Shown here: piece by piece, positions 8,758 through 21,090 of the stretch
Numbering within the stretch: the first letter of the stretch is position 1
Layout of the letters: every line of letters begins with the position of its first letter
Source of the DNA: Hexactinellida sp. DTS-2022
Taxonomy: Eukaryota > Porifera > Hexactinellida
Reading direction: 5' to 3'
Assembly (NCBI GenBank): GCA_028753945.1
Contig: JAPNXP010000018.1
Span: 434,001-498,000, forward strand
DNA: 64,000 nucleotides
Program-made: the position numbers and the translations under genes
The notes under the pieces: generated by a model
Seen by the model: the letters and a program-made list of their open reading frames with translations, nothing else
Told to the model about the DNA's origin: nothing
The model's database searches: none

Positions 8758-11700
8758 ATGAGCTCTCAAGAGGTAGGTACTTCCCTTGAGGACCAAGAGA
8801 AGTTATTAGATGACGCGGTCCGGCGGGTAAAGCGTAGCGCTTTCGATATGAAGCGGTGCTTGGACCAGGGACAGGTCATGGACGGGGTTAATCACGCCGG
8901 GACCATGTTAGACGAGATGCGAACCTCTCTGCTGAGTCCCAAGAGCTACTACATGCTGTATATGAATGTATCGGACGAACTAATGCATTTGAACCAGTTC
9001 CTCTGTGATGAGTATGGGAAGGGGAATAGGATGCCAGATTTGTATGAATTGGTGCAGTATTGTGGGAATATCGTGCCCAGGTTGTATCTACTGGTTACTG
9101 TCGGGACAGCCTATATAAAGGTGAGTGTGACCCTTATAGCGATGCTAAGTAAATAGTAATATCACCCAATGACATTACATTTGTCACTTTAGTAAGTAGT
9201 AACTATATACCAAAATAAATAACAATTTTTATACAATTTTTATAGATTTTTCCGAAAAAATATCTATAGTCAAATTTTACGTCAAATTCAAAAATTATTT
9301 TCTATTCAAATCTTTATAATTTACATTATGTTTATTCACTCAATTAATTTACTCATAATCTAAAAAGTTCAAAAGTGTACCGTCCTAAGAGTTGTGCAAT
9401 TATAATACGGTCACGATCAGAGAGTAATAATCCTGTCATTCAAGGTAGTAAGTTTGTCAGGTAGTGAATATCCATGGTACTAGTAATAGAGTAGAACTGT
9501 AGTACACCAATCCTGCTAGGTCCGTGAGGGTTCTCGCAAGAACATTCTCCGCGATCTCGTGGAGATGTGTCGCGGGGTGCAGCACCCTCTGAGGGGTCTG
9601 TTTCTGCGGAACTACCTGCTCCAGTGCACGCGTCTGGCCCTGCCGGACACCGGACAGGACACAGAGGTGTATGGAGACGGGGGCGTGGATGACAGCATAG
9701 AGTTCATACATCTGAATTTCGGGGAAATGAACAAGTTATGGGTGCGTATGCAATACCAGGGGCATTCCAGGGAGAAGGAGAAGAGAGAAAAGGAAAGATT
9801 GGAATTGAGAGTAAGTGTTATCCATGGTACTTCTAGTTTAATTGTGATTACAGTAGAACCTCGTTAGTAGGAACACGGTTAGTACGAACACTATATTTCA
9901 GTCTGCTTCAAAGCCTTTCTATACAAATGATATTGGTTAATACAAATTCCGGATAAGGCGAACACATTTTGAAGGTCCATTAACGAGGTTCTACTGTATA
10001 TTAGTATTTAACATTCTAATATATTATAGTATAGTATCAGCAAAATCTCCATTTCGTTATATCCGACTTAACTGTAGAATGCTAATTTGATAATTTGACT
10101 CGAGTTTGTGCCAAGTTTATGTTCCATTTTAATAGAATAATTTGAGCCATAAAATCATATGAATCATTTCTATTTGAATTGTTGTGTTCTGGTTAGATGG
10201 CTCAAATTTTTTTGTGCCAAAAAGTAAAAATTTCTACACCAAATATTGATTTATAATTTTGAGCTGCTAAAAAGAACAAATCAAAATTTACCTACCAAGC
10301 TGATACACACACTTTCGTTAGTAGAACATAATTAAGTTCCGCTTTAAACGGGCACTGTTCAAAGCGTTTAAATACACTTAGTGACACATAGGGACGTCAA
10401 AAATGTGGGAATTTCCCCAGAGTATATACCGTAGGTATCATGGGGTAAATTAGTCTAATTATGATAGCTAACCAAGTTCTAGGGGGCGAAATACGAATAT
10501 CGGATAAGGCGCACATATTTAGATGGTCCCGTTATTGGTATTAACGAGAATTAATGGTGTAAGAGAATAATTATGATAATACGTAACTCTACTCAAATAA
10601 TACGGACGGATAAAAGTTAATAATCACCTAGGATACTATTCGAGAAATACGGTATTAAAGTTTATTATAAAGTTATTATAATGCAATATCTGTAGGTTTT
10701 TTCTAACTAATCGGTCTTTTCTAAATATGTAAGAAATTCCAATTTTGTTCTATTTTCAATCGGTTTATTCTAACTTTCGGATTTTTCTTAAGTTATTTCC
10801 ATGCAAAGAATTGGTTAGAAAAAACGGATTCGACTTTAGTCTACTACAATATCTGTACACTACATATAGATACATATAAATTGACAAACTTTGTATACAC
10901 AAGGTACATACGTACTAACCGAGTTCTACTGTATTACAATATCTGTAGTATTGTTTATCTATTGTTTGGCATAGACTAATGTTATTTGCATATTAATGGC
11001 ATGAAAATAAAATAAATTGGAAAAAAATTCTGAAAAAATTGGATGATAACCAATTAATTTATTTACTTGGTTTAATACAATATATGTAGGGTAGAGATAC
11101 ATATAATTTGACAAACTTTGTATACACAAGGTACATACGTACTAACCGAGTTCTACTGTATTACAATACCACATTTGTAGGTCCTGGTTGGGACTAACTT
11201 AGTCCGTCTGTCAGACCTCCAGGGAATTGACGCGGAGTGCTACAAGAAACAGGTTCTGCCAGGAATCCTGGATCAGGTTATCCAGTGCAGGGACCCTATC
11301 TCCCAAGAGTACCTATTGGAATGTGTAATATCGGTATTTCCGGACGAGTTCCACCTCCTCACGCTGGAGCCCCTCTTGAGGACCTGTCAGAAGTTACACG
11401 AGAGAGTAGCCATCAGGAAAATAGTCGTGTCTCTACTAGAAAGGTAGCAAATATATGTACAGTCTACTCCGCTTAATAGAGCCACCGGTTAATAGATTTC
11501 TCTGCTTAATCGGGTCAAAGCAACCTGGTCCCGAGGTGACTCTATTAAGCGGAGTCGACTGTATGTACAGTCAAACAATAATAACAACAGTAAGATATTA
11601 TTAATTCTAGGTGACCTTACCATTCCCTATAAGACAGTGCAAAATGGGACTTGCTATTACGCGAACACAAGTGTACTTATATTTATGAAGTAAATAATGT

Positions 11701-14700
11701 AGTAAACCTTCTAAATAGCTTAATTTTCCAGGATAATTCATGTATTATTATCCAACTTTGTTCTATTTATAGATTAATCAAGTTTTCAGAGAACCCAGAT
11801 AGCGGGGGTATCCCAACCGATATTCTGATATTCGATATTTTCTCGGTTGAGGTATCCGAGTTAATACAGAACCACAAAAGTGTTGCTATCGTAGACGGGT
11901 TGGCTATGCTGTCGAGTGTGCTTAACTTGGCTCTAACTATTTACCCCAAAGAGGTATCCTATGTGGATCAGCTGTTGTCCTTCTGTCTGAAGTGTGTGGA
12001 CACAGTGCCCGAGGCTGATATTAATAATATCACGCTTAAGGTAAACACAAACAAATACAGTAGACTTGCTAATAGGAACACCAGGGGACCGTAGAAATAT
12101 GTTCGTATTAACTGGAGTCACCTGCATGTATTTGTATAGGCTAGGGGAATTAAACTTTCGCCTTATCCGTGTTCATATTAACAGAATCTACTGTACTTTT
12201 TGTTGAAAATGTCGATTCATATCTTCGTTTGTCCCAAAAATTTCTATTTTTCCTAAAAAGGCAAAGTTGCTATAAATTGTTAGTTTCATTTCAGAGTATT
12301 AAACTTAGAAATACACATTTGTTTTTCAAATGTTTTCTATATATGTTAATATTGTTATAGAACTGAAAATAAAAAGTTCTTCAAATAAAAATCAAATATT
12401 CTCATTTGCAAAATTAATGTACAGGAAGCAAACGCTTGCATTTTCACTTATATTTAACGGATAATAGAAATTTAATTAATTTAACGGATATTATAATTCT
12501 TTATGGAATAAGAAGTTTAATGAATTAAGTTCAATTTAATATTCGTCAGACGAAAAATTAAGCTATTCTATATATTCTATAATCTACTCATACTGTATAT
12601 CTAATTTTAGGTTATTTATATTTTTAGCTATTCGTGAAGTAATATTGATATAATAATTAGTTACAATTGTAACTATTATTACATATTTTCCGATTTGTTA
12701 CCAGTGGTCTAGCGAAATGCATATGTGTTATTATTGTTTTATTTGCTAAGTTACGAAATGGAGATTTGGAATATGCCACTAATTGCCAGGTAATAATATT
12801 CCCTAAAATTACAGGCGTGAACTGTAATATTTTTAGTTGAACTTAAAATGAACTTTGTCTATTGTTCCATAGGTTAATTTTGATAACAAAAATATTTACC
12901 AACCTCTAATTAACAAGTCATTAAATATCCCTTAAACTTAATATGTTTGCAATAATTATTTTGGATTCAATGTATTTCTACGTATATTATGCAAGGTAAT
13001 TTCCTAATTTGTTATACAATATGGTTTGAATTAGAAAAACTATTTTTAAATGGTTTGTAGTTATTATGAGTGTATTTACAACAAAAGTGCTTGAGTCTAC
13101 TAATCTCAGCTATAATAAACTATCATACAACTACATATTGTATTACAAATTAACAGATCAGTGCACAGTATAAGGAATAAATTAATAACCAATATTCTCA
13201 CGTGTATCAGTCACTAAATAATTACTTTCAATATTTAATTAAGTAGAATATGAATTATTTAATTTTGTCTGTTAATCAATTAATATATTAATTACATTAA
13301 TACATTAGACTCCACTTAATAGAGCCTCCGGTTAATTGGATTCTCCACTTAATTGGGTCAAACTTACCTCGGACAAAAGTGACCCATTTAATCAGACTCG
13401 AGTGTATATAAGTTTTCATAAGAGCTTCCTTATACGTAGACAGTCTATAAAAGCCAATACATAATAAGCAAAATTTTTGTAGACCAAATCCCCTACCGTC
13501 TATGGGTAATAGTACTTAAGTAAAAAAACCTTGTCTAGAAATAGACGGTATACATATAAGTTATTTATTTTCGTAAATTCATATTAACAGGTGTTACTAA
13601 TTACTAACATGATTTGAAGGAACTGATGCACTACGATATTATCCTTATTTCTCTTACAGGAACTATTGAAACTATTGAAGGTCCCAATCGACGCCTACAA
13701 CCATGTCCTAACCATTCTAAAAATAGAAACCTACGCCCCCCTAATGGCTCGTCTCGGGTACCAACATAGAAAGGACCTAGCGGTCTACTTATGTCAGAAC
13801 TTAATCGACACCGGAATAGAGATCCCTACCCCCCAGGAGTCCGAGGACTTCCTGACGCTTATAGAATCTCTGATTAAGCGACAGAGCGACGAGCCAGCGG
13901 GGGAGACAGATCCAGAGGATTTCTCGGAGGAACAGAACCTCGTGGGGCAGGTGGTACATCGATTGGTGTCCCCGGTTAATGACCAGCAGTACCACGTGCT
14001 AACCACTGCCAAGAAGCACTTCTCGGAGGGGGGAGAGGAAAGGTAACAGCTGATCCCTTAATCTATAAGTATAAGTACAGTGGAACTTGTCTAATCCGAT
14101 ATCTGCATATCTGTTGGAATAAGGGAAAAGTGTTGGTTCTGCTGAATTCCGGATTGTAGAGGGTCGGCTTATACAGGTTCTACTGTACCGTATTTACTCG
14201 AATAGTAAATTAATACCCATTAGTTCTGTTGATAACTGAAGTTTAATTACATTGATTTAGGCAATTTTGGTATGTTTACTGTCACTAAGAACCATTATAA
14301 TCCACCTAAATATTATTTTCTGGAATTTCCTAAATTGTAGGTAAATTTGGCCCTTACAAACAAAAATGAAATACGGTAACTTGATAGAAATCCTCTTATT
14401 AATATACGGTTACAACACGATTACGGTATAATATTATTACTAACTCTATTTATCAGACTCCGCTTTACCCTGCCCCCCCTGGTGTTCGCCGCTATGAAGC
14501 TCGTGCGTCGCTACTACGCCGACAAAGACACGGACGATAAGTGGGAGAAGAAACTGCAACACATATTCCAGTTCATTTCCCAGATCGTACACTCCATTAC
14601 CACTGCCGGCCTGTCTGACCTGGGCCTGAGACTGTTTGTACAGTCTGCCCTGTGTGCCGATAGAGTGCAGGCTGAGACCATAGCTTATGAGTTTGTGTCG

Positions 14701-15071
14701 CAAGCATTCATGATATACGAGGAGGAGATCAGCGACTCTAAGGCACAGATTGCAGCCGTCACTCTACTCATAGGTTCGTTATACGTACTGTATACTCATT
14801 CATTATATGTATATAGTACAGTGGATGCCGGTTATAAGCACATCGTCGGGAACTGCACTTGATGTGCTTATAACCGACATAATTATACAGGGTATATGGC
14901 AACCGTTTCCCAACATAGTGTGCTTATATCCGATATGTTCTTATAACCGGTGTGCTTATATCCGACATCTACTGTATACTGTATGTAGTATAGTAGGAAC
15001 TCATACTCTGTTAATAGGAATTACAGTAGACTGTTAATAGGACTCTGTTCATAAGTTTGTTATTTTACGTT

Positions 15072-15129
<58 letters not shown>

Positions 15130-15867
15130 GCAAACAAACAAATTAATTAAGTTAAACCTGTTTATTCGGAACACAGTTACTTTACATATAATCATACAAC
15201 AACAACAACAAAAAACTAATGCATTCAAACCAATCTATACCCTGAAATTATTATTTTTAACGAGTATTCGATGCTATGTTAGTATTGTATAGGAAACTAT
15301 ATTATACTCCCTATAAGGGATATCATATACGTATACCTATAGTTTACAGTTGTTTATTCTCTGATAGGAATGCTGGAACAGATGGGCAGCCTCGGAGAAG
15401 AGAACCACGAAACACTTCGCTCGAAATGCGCCGTAACTTCAAACAAACTCCTTAGGAAATCCAACCAGTGCCGGGCAGTGGCTCTCTGCTCTAACCTATT
15501 CTGGTCCGGACGGGTTTCGGAGCGGGAGGGCCCCCTAAGGGAGGGACAGAGGGTCGTGGAGTGCCTCCGAAAAGCTCTGAAAATAGCAAACCAGTGTATG
15601 GAAGCAGCGGCACAAGTACAACTGTTTATAGAGGTGTTAAACTATTATTTATACTATTATGAGAAGGAATGCGAAAGCGTTACGACACAAATTCTCGAAC
15701 AGCTGATCCGTAAAATAAACGATTCCCTTCCTCATCTTGGGACAAACGAGGATTCTGAACAAATCCACAAACATTTTCAGCTAACTATCCAACATATAGT
15801 GCACCGACAGAAATTAGCTGAGGGAACTTCTTCCGGTGCGAATTATGCTAAATTGAAGATAATATAA
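8758..15867 (+). CDS. VPS35: Retromer subunit VPS35
   Basis: Central alpha-solenoid of the retromer complex, which with VPS26 and VPS29 recycles cargo from endosomes to the trans-Golgi and plasma membrane. Seven exons: 8758-9120, 9520-9810, 11181-11443, 11773-12040, 13660-14042, 14457-14773, 15368-15867. They give 794 residues (human 796) with continuous phase. Landmarks: DEQEKLLD-like N-terminus (DQEKLLDDA), [10 protein letters not shown] near residue 107 (the PRLYL motif contacts VPS26), [71 protein letters not shown] and [12 protein letters not shown] 8758 is chosen because an upstream in-frame TTG codon gives no family match. Introns contain MITEs of families C, D, F, G, H and N. AATAAA lies at 16068. 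It converges on the Artemis-like gene. Confidence 0.97.
9851..9996. mobile_element. Family C MITE in VPS35 intron 2
   Basis: Ends CAGTAGAACCTCGTTAG and AACGAGGTTCTACTG with TA flanks. The rest of this 1.37-kb intron holds a degenerate family H copy (10690-10838) and two right ends of a family O element (CGTACTAACCGAGTTCTACTG, near 10930 and 11160) in otherwise anonymous AT-rich DNA. Confidence 0.75.
11460..11561. mobile_element. Family F MITE in VPS35 intron 3
   Basis: Short copy with CAGTCTACTCCGCTTAATAG and TTAAGCGGAGTCGACTG ends and the GGTCCCGAGGTG box. Confidence 0.75.
12058..12193. mobile_element. Family D MITE in VPS35 intron 4
   Basis: CAGTAGACTTGCTAATAGG to TAACAGAATCTACTG, TA flanked, with GGGGACCGT box and the conserved TTTGTATAGGCTAGGGG core. 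The rest of this 1.6-kb intron is AT-rich; only a degraded family F copy (about 13307-13405) was recognised in it. Confidence 0.75.
14072..14189. mobile_element. Family N pogo-like MITE in VPS35 intron 5
   Basis: CAGTGGAACTTGTCTAATCCG to TATACAGGTTCTACTG with TA flanks. A relative lies at about 41655-41770 in an RPB2 intron. Confidence 0.65.
14819..14974. mobile_element. Family G MITE in VPS35 intron 6
   Basis: CAGTGGATGCCGGTTATAAG to ATCCGACATCTACTG, TA flanked, with inner CTTATAACCG repeats. Confidence 0.75.
15069..15140. repeat. AAC microsatellite in VPS35 intron 6
   Basis: More than twenty AAC units. Confidence 0.9.
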
Positions 15868-16602
15868 TTATACTGATATACTTATGATTATCTTAATATA
15901 TTGGAGTGAGTACAGCTTTCAATTGAATTGTATTGTAAAATGCGATTGTTAGTATAGACAGCTGTAAATATATATTTATGAATGTTTCTATTTGAATACT
16001 GTATCATTGATATCGACAAAATGTAAGAGATATTCGGAATATCCCTTTTAATTCTTTAGATAAAAGGAATAAACTTTGAACCGATATTTTAATAATTTGG
16101 ACTACACGAACATTTGTTTGTGGTTTTACCTTTTGACTACTCTTTATAATGTCTACTCAGCCAAATGCTTTATTTCTTTTATCAGTCATTGCTTGCAATT
16201 CTTAGGTTAACTTGTGTACGTTTTTCTCAAAAAAAGTTTTTTATACACCCACGAATTAAGAGGAATAGAAAGTTGCATTTTGCTAATACCTTCCGTGTGT
16301 TCGTGTAATTAATTATAATAATAAGTATTATTATTTGTCAAATGTGTTTGTATAACTGCTTGTACCACTTACGTTCATTTCTATAATTTATTTAAATTTA
16401 GATTCGAACTTTTCCTTGGAAATATATCTATTTGTAAAATGCATTACTGTCGATCACATAGTTTATAAGAATAACTGACTTTCTTTTGATTGAAAAATTT
16501 ACAGAATAATTATGATGCATGCTTATTAATAATATTATTGTACTTTCACTCTCGCATGTCGCTCTAAGCTTTTCTGCTATTTTAATATGGAACTAATATT
16601 TC
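15868..16602. other. Convergent intergenic region
   Basis: AT-rich 3' flanks of VPS35 (+) and the Artemis-like gene (-). Apart from AATAAA at 16068-16073 (VPS35) no gene, RNA or repeat family was recognised. Confidence 0.6.
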
Positions 16603-17829
16603 TTAGTTCCGCTTCTTACAGACAGGTTCTAATTGAGTGTCATCTGTGTCGTTAATTAGAGAGGACATTAGTCTCTTTATTCGATTTGGTTTGCTTTCCT
16701 TTAATATTTCTTTATCATCCTGTTGTTGTTGTTGTTGTTGTTGTTGTGGTAGTGGTGATGGTTGTTGTTGTTGTTGTTGTTCCGACTTTAACTCGAATTT
16801 AATCGGTCTCAGCAAATGCTTTAGTCTGTCTACTGCTTCTAACGGACATTTCGATAGAACCGGGGTCACAATTGGAATTATCCTGTCAGGAATTAGTTTC
16901 GTAACAAACTCAATTAGTTCCGTGTAACTACAGTGATTCGAGTGTTGTATCCGCCAGAAATTGAGATGCTCGAAATATTCACACTCCGACTTAATCTTTC
17001 TATTATTAACGAACCATTGAGCAGAAGGCTTTATACTTAGAGACTTAGGATCAAATTTCCCTGTCTCTTTAACACTCACTATTCTAATTCTAGAATATTC
17101 TTCTGTAATACAATCTCTAATGCAAGTTATAGCTGTATATTGATCTGATAATTTAGTTGCTGTCACATTAAGTTTAATTCCTAGCTGTGTGTATAGTTCC
17201 ATAATAATATGCTCATAGCCTAAACACGGGAAATTCAGACACACAGTATTATCCTTATGTTCTTCTAACCATTCTGTGGTCTTGTCTAGTATTATTCCTC
17301 TTGAGCTTTCTCTCGTTATAAAACTGTTAGCTGAAGAGTGACAGAATGTAGTATCTAGATACAACGTGTTAATCTGTATAAGCTCACTTTCCTTATACAA
17401 CCTGGTTTCTGTCAAATCCTCTATCTTTAACCTAAAGTCTCCCGTGTATAGAACAGTTCCCTTATCGCCTTCGAATAGGAACATTACGGCTCCCGGGCAA
17501 TGCCCAGTTTGCAAAGGTGTCACTTTAACCTCTAAGCCATTCCATAGCGTTACGCTCAACATACAGTTAACGGTTATAATCTCAATATAGGACAGTAGAG
17601 CTGTTAGTTCTTTATCAGTCGCTAGTATTGATTTAGTGATTTCAGTCGTGTATAATTTGAGGCTAGAAAGTGCAAGGATTCCTGCGAAACCTGTCGATTT
17701 AATTCCGTTCATGTGGTCTCTATGTGCGTGGGACAGAAAGTAGGCTTTTCCTCTCTTGTGTGTGTGCGCACTAAACTCATCCACAAACAACCCCGGGTAC
17801 TCACGTATCTCTCCAGTGAAGCCAGCCAT
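16603..17829 (-). CDS. DCLRE1C: Artemis-like SNM1 nuclease (metallo-beta-lactamase/beta-CASP)
   Basis: Nuclease of the SNM1 family, closest to Artemis, which trims DNA ends and hairpins in non-homologous end joining in the nucleus. About 408 residues from the ATG at 17829; an in-frame ATG three codons upstream (17838) is also possible. Start 17829 is preferred because 'MAGFTGEIREYPG' aligns with the vertebrate Artemis start. Metal-binding motifs: YFLSHAHRDHM (HxHxDH), TGHCPGAVMFLF, LYTGDFRL and YLDTTF. The beta-CASP part has SIKPSAQWF and HCSYTEL, equivalent to Artemis 'SIKPSTMWF' and 'HSSYSE', and separates it from Apollo. The tail is short and has two polyglutamine runs from CAA codons, then a basic end (PNRIKRL, CKKRN). 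The long regulatory tail of vertebrate Artemis is absent. Single exon, convergent with VPS35. Confidence 0.88.
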   Translation of the reverse strand: MAGFTGEIREYPGLFVDEFSAHTHKRGKAYFLSHAHRDHMNGIKSTGFAGILALSSLKLYTTEITKSILATDKELTALLSYIEIITVNCMLSVTLWNGLEVKVTPLQTGHCPGAVMFLFEGDKGTVLYTGDFRLKIEDLTETRLYKESELIQINTLYLDTTFCHSSANSFITRESSRGIILDKTTEWLEEHKDNTVCLNFPCLGYEHIIMELYTQLGIKLNVTATKLSDQYTAITCIRDCITEEYSRIRIVSVKETGKFDPKSLSIKPSAQWFVNNRKIKSECEYFEHLNFWRIQHSNHCSYTELIEFVTKLIPDRIIPIVTPVLSKCPLEAVDRLKHLLRPIKFELKSEQQQQQQPSPLPQQQQQQQQQDDKEILKESKPNRIKRLMSSLINDTDDTQLEPVCKKRN

Positions 17830-17855
17830 TATATACACAGATTAACGGCTAATTA

Positions 17856-18010
17856 CAGTATTGTATAACCTCGTTAGTAGGAACACGGTTAAAGTATTGT
17901 ATAACCTCGTTAGTACGAACACAGATTAACGTGCTAAGTACTGTAGAACCTCGTTAGTAGGAATACGGTAAATACGAAATTCCGGTTAAAAGTTATTTTC
18001 AGTCTGTAAT
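17856..18010. mobile_element. Stacked family C left ends
   Basis: Three successive copies of the CTCGTTAGTA(G/C)GAA terminus (about 17860, 17905, 17950) within 150 bp upstream of the Artemis-like start. A family K fragment (CAAAATGCGACTTGCAATTAC) follows at 18048-18082. Confidence 0.55.
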
Positions 18011-18570
18011 ATTAATTCAGTTCACATATTAACTTTAAAATTTCGTGCAAAATGCGACTTGCAATTACGTGAACACCACTGTATTGTATTTAAGGCCCGT
18101 TCAAACGATAGCTTATGTAACTCAAAATCCCAGAATTTAGACACCCCTTAGTAGCTTTACGCAACTTTTGACGGCCCCTTATCGGATAGTTAAACCCTAA
18201 TTATGCCTAAATAGTCTTGAAATGATAATGGCCCAGAGGGAATAGCAACTTTCAGTTTGAAAGATCTTATCGTGTTAATTTAGATTATTAGCATTTTTAG
18301 CCACAAATTATTTTCTCTTATTAATCTGTATTTATGTTTCATTCATTTAAAGCCAAAAATTTCATAACTAAAATATCCACAATGGCACGTGGAGGGATTT
18401 ATATTTATTTTTGCTTAAGTTTTATATCAAAGTGGGAATTATAAAATTTGTTTCTAGTGAAATTGTAAAATTTTAGACTTCAACTTAACATAATTATTAC
18501 AAGTCATTACAGGATAATTTGAGTCGTTTAATTCCAATATTATTACAGCCATACCACTGTATCATATTAC

Positions 18571-19008
18571 CAGGGGTTTATCTAGGATTTCATGGCCGGC
18601 ACTTTATTATGGAGGTAAAATCTTTATGGCACCCTAAAGAATTTACTTATCCACCGATCATCGGCGTTCGTATTAAATACCTCGCTACTTTCTACCGATG
18701 GTGTTTTCATAAACCTAAAAAAACACAATCGGTAGAAAGTAGCGAGGTTTTTTAATGCAAACGCCGATGATCGGTGGATAAGTAAACTCCACCTTAAAGG
18801 TGTTAGCCAAAAATATATAGTCGTTATAATTCATTGTGAGGCATTATTTGAAGGAGGTAACATATGTATGGAACCCAAACAGGGATTTATCCAGGAATTT
18901 CTGGACCAGAAAGCTGGTACCAAATTAGTGCCAACCCGGCCCTAAATGAAATCACACTGCAAGCACTTTTGCACCTCAACTGATGCCTGGCACCTAGATA
19001 AACCCCTG
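18571..19008. mobile_element. hAT-like non-autonomous element with family A inside
   Basis: Ends CAGGGGTTTATCTAGG and CCTAGATAAACCCCTG are exact inverse complements. The flanks (catattac / atatttac) resemble an 8-bp target duplication. A complete family A hairpin (18640-18788) is nested. The right half (GGGATTTATCCAGGAATTTCT and following) recurs at 41826-42010 inside RPB2 intron 1. Confidence 0.65.
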
Positions 19009-19904
19009 ATATTTACAGCTATCATACCTTGCAATTTAAAGCTAAACCCCATTTAATTAAGGGTGCTCTGTACTGATATTTTGACACCCGACGACCTAAT
19101 GTTTTTATTGCGTTTTTGGATAGTACTAATATATCTAAGATATCCCTGAAAATATTAGAGTTCTACTATGTATATGTTGTAGGCGAAATTGAGTACCAGG
19201 CGAGATTGAGTCTCAATTTGGACTAGTCCAAAATGAGACTCATTTTGGACTAGTCCAAATTGAGTCTCATTTTCGTCTAGGCGAGATTGAGTCATACTTA
19301 TAGAAAATGTTTAAATAAATATTATGGGTTGTTAAAAATTGATTATATCCCAGGTATGAATCCAGTTATTTGTTCACTTCTAAATGTGTATACTAGGTAA
19401 ACAAGTAATGCTGAATACGAATCTGACACTCACAAATTTCTAATATAAATATTTATTGTTGTTATTGTCTTATTGACAATATAGGTAAACAAGTTTGTAA
19501 AATATTAGAATTTACATAGAGATTAGATGGTTATTTTAAGTAATTGCATATGCTAAATACGAATTTAGAATTATCTACTTGCAAATGTTGTTAAAGAGAC
19601 ACTTAGTTACACTTGAGATACGTACTAATTTCTAAGCCACATACTGTATAGCGTCAGGAGGGAGGAGTCGACTCCACCCTCAAGTCATGGGGAGGGGAGA
19701 GAGAGTATCTTCTTGTTACCAAAATTTTATTCAATGGTAAATTCTGGGGCTACGGTTACGATTCAATTTCTCGCCACGGTTAACCGGTTAACCGCCCATG
19801 CTGATCAACACAGTAGAACATTTATTTATACTACATAATTAGTAAGGTTCAGCTTTGCTTTTATTCCTTAGTACTACTACATTTCGTCCTTCAGAAAATA
19901 TTAA

Positions 19905-21090
19905 ATCAAGGCTGGATTCGGTTAATCGCCGCTAATACCGGTTAACTGTTACGGATTTTAGTGATCAGTTAACCGATATGTTAATATTACAATTCGAAAT
20001 ACAATTTTTTGGATAAAAGTGTGAATTTGCACGCATTTTTTTCAGAATATAATAATTGTTTATCCTATTACCCATAGTAACACGATATATTTTGGTGACA
20101 ACGAAGTAACCTGAAGTGATAAACTTGTACGTATTAACCAATCCCACCCTTAACTATTGTTTATACAAGGTTAGATTTGTTAACCGGCTGGCTAACCGCT
20201 TAACTGTTGCTATTAAATATCGGTTAGCGGTTACAGATTTCGTTAACCAGTTAGCCGGGCTGTTGATAATCAGCAGTACTATTTGGAAATTATCTTACAG
20301 TACATCCTCTCTAGTCCGAACAGGAGATCCAACGTATATTACAATGGAATTATACATTATTAAGTCTCAGACAATTATTTAGGTAGTATACTACATGTTT
20401 AGTTTGGTTTAAAAAGGTATGAACAACTTTGATCCAAATTATCGGAATCTCATGTTATAGAGGCCAATAGAAAATGTATTACTTCACTAATCCGAACGAA
20501 TTCACTAATCGGAACATAATTTTTTTAAATCGGAATACCTCTGTTGGGATTAGCGAGGAAATACATTTAAACAATTAAAAATATCTGAATTTTGTTGGAA
20601 AAGATTATCATAAATCCATTTCTCATCACCACAATGACTATGTTGCGGCGTGTACGCAAGATTAATCCGCATGCATGTACGCTAGCGTGCATGCATGCGG
20701 ACTAATCTTGCGTACACGCTGCAACAACTACACTGTTTCTAACTTGCCCAAATTGCGAAATGTATTAGTTAATGTACTACTTATGGAGTAATACTTTATA
20801 ATACTTGAGTCCTACACTGTTGTATAAACAAAACGAATCATACCTGTAGCCTCAGAATGGTTAACAACCCCACGCTTGGTTCTTAGGAATTTACTATGTA
20901 TGGAAATGCATAGATTTAAGATTACCATATTCTAACAAAATTTATATAATTCAGTGTTTTATATTCGCAATTACATTGATATTATTTAACTAGATTAACA
21001 GGCCGGTTAACTACTTAATTAAATCTGTAACAGTTAACCAATATTAGCAGCGGTTAAGCGGTCACCCGGCTAACCGAATTTAGTCTAGTC
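19905..21090. mobile_element. Inverted-repeat element with CGGTTAAC words
   Basis: The block at 19905-19990 (ATTCGGTTAATCGCCGC, then CCGGTTAACTGTTACGG) is repeated inverted at 20995-21090. A third related block at 20170-20270 and a short one at 19775-19800 share the GGTTAACCGGTTAAC wording. Probably a non-autonomous element nested in the larger foldback. Confidence 0.45.
20642..20725. repeat. 84-bp GC-rich hairpin
   Basis: Two 36-nt arms, GTTGCGGCGTGTACGCAAG at the left and its inverse complement at the right, differ at about two positions and flank a short palindromic centre (CGCTAGCG). It is CpG-rich in an AT-rich area. Confidence 0.8.

Noticed and set aside
16637-16927. Plus-strand frame with poly-Cys
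   Set aside because: Shadow of the CAA-encoded polyglutamine of the minus-strand Artemis-like gene.
18519-18755. 78-codon frame in the 18.5-kb hAT-like element
   Set aside because: Runs through the inverted arms of the nested family A hairpin; no protein features.
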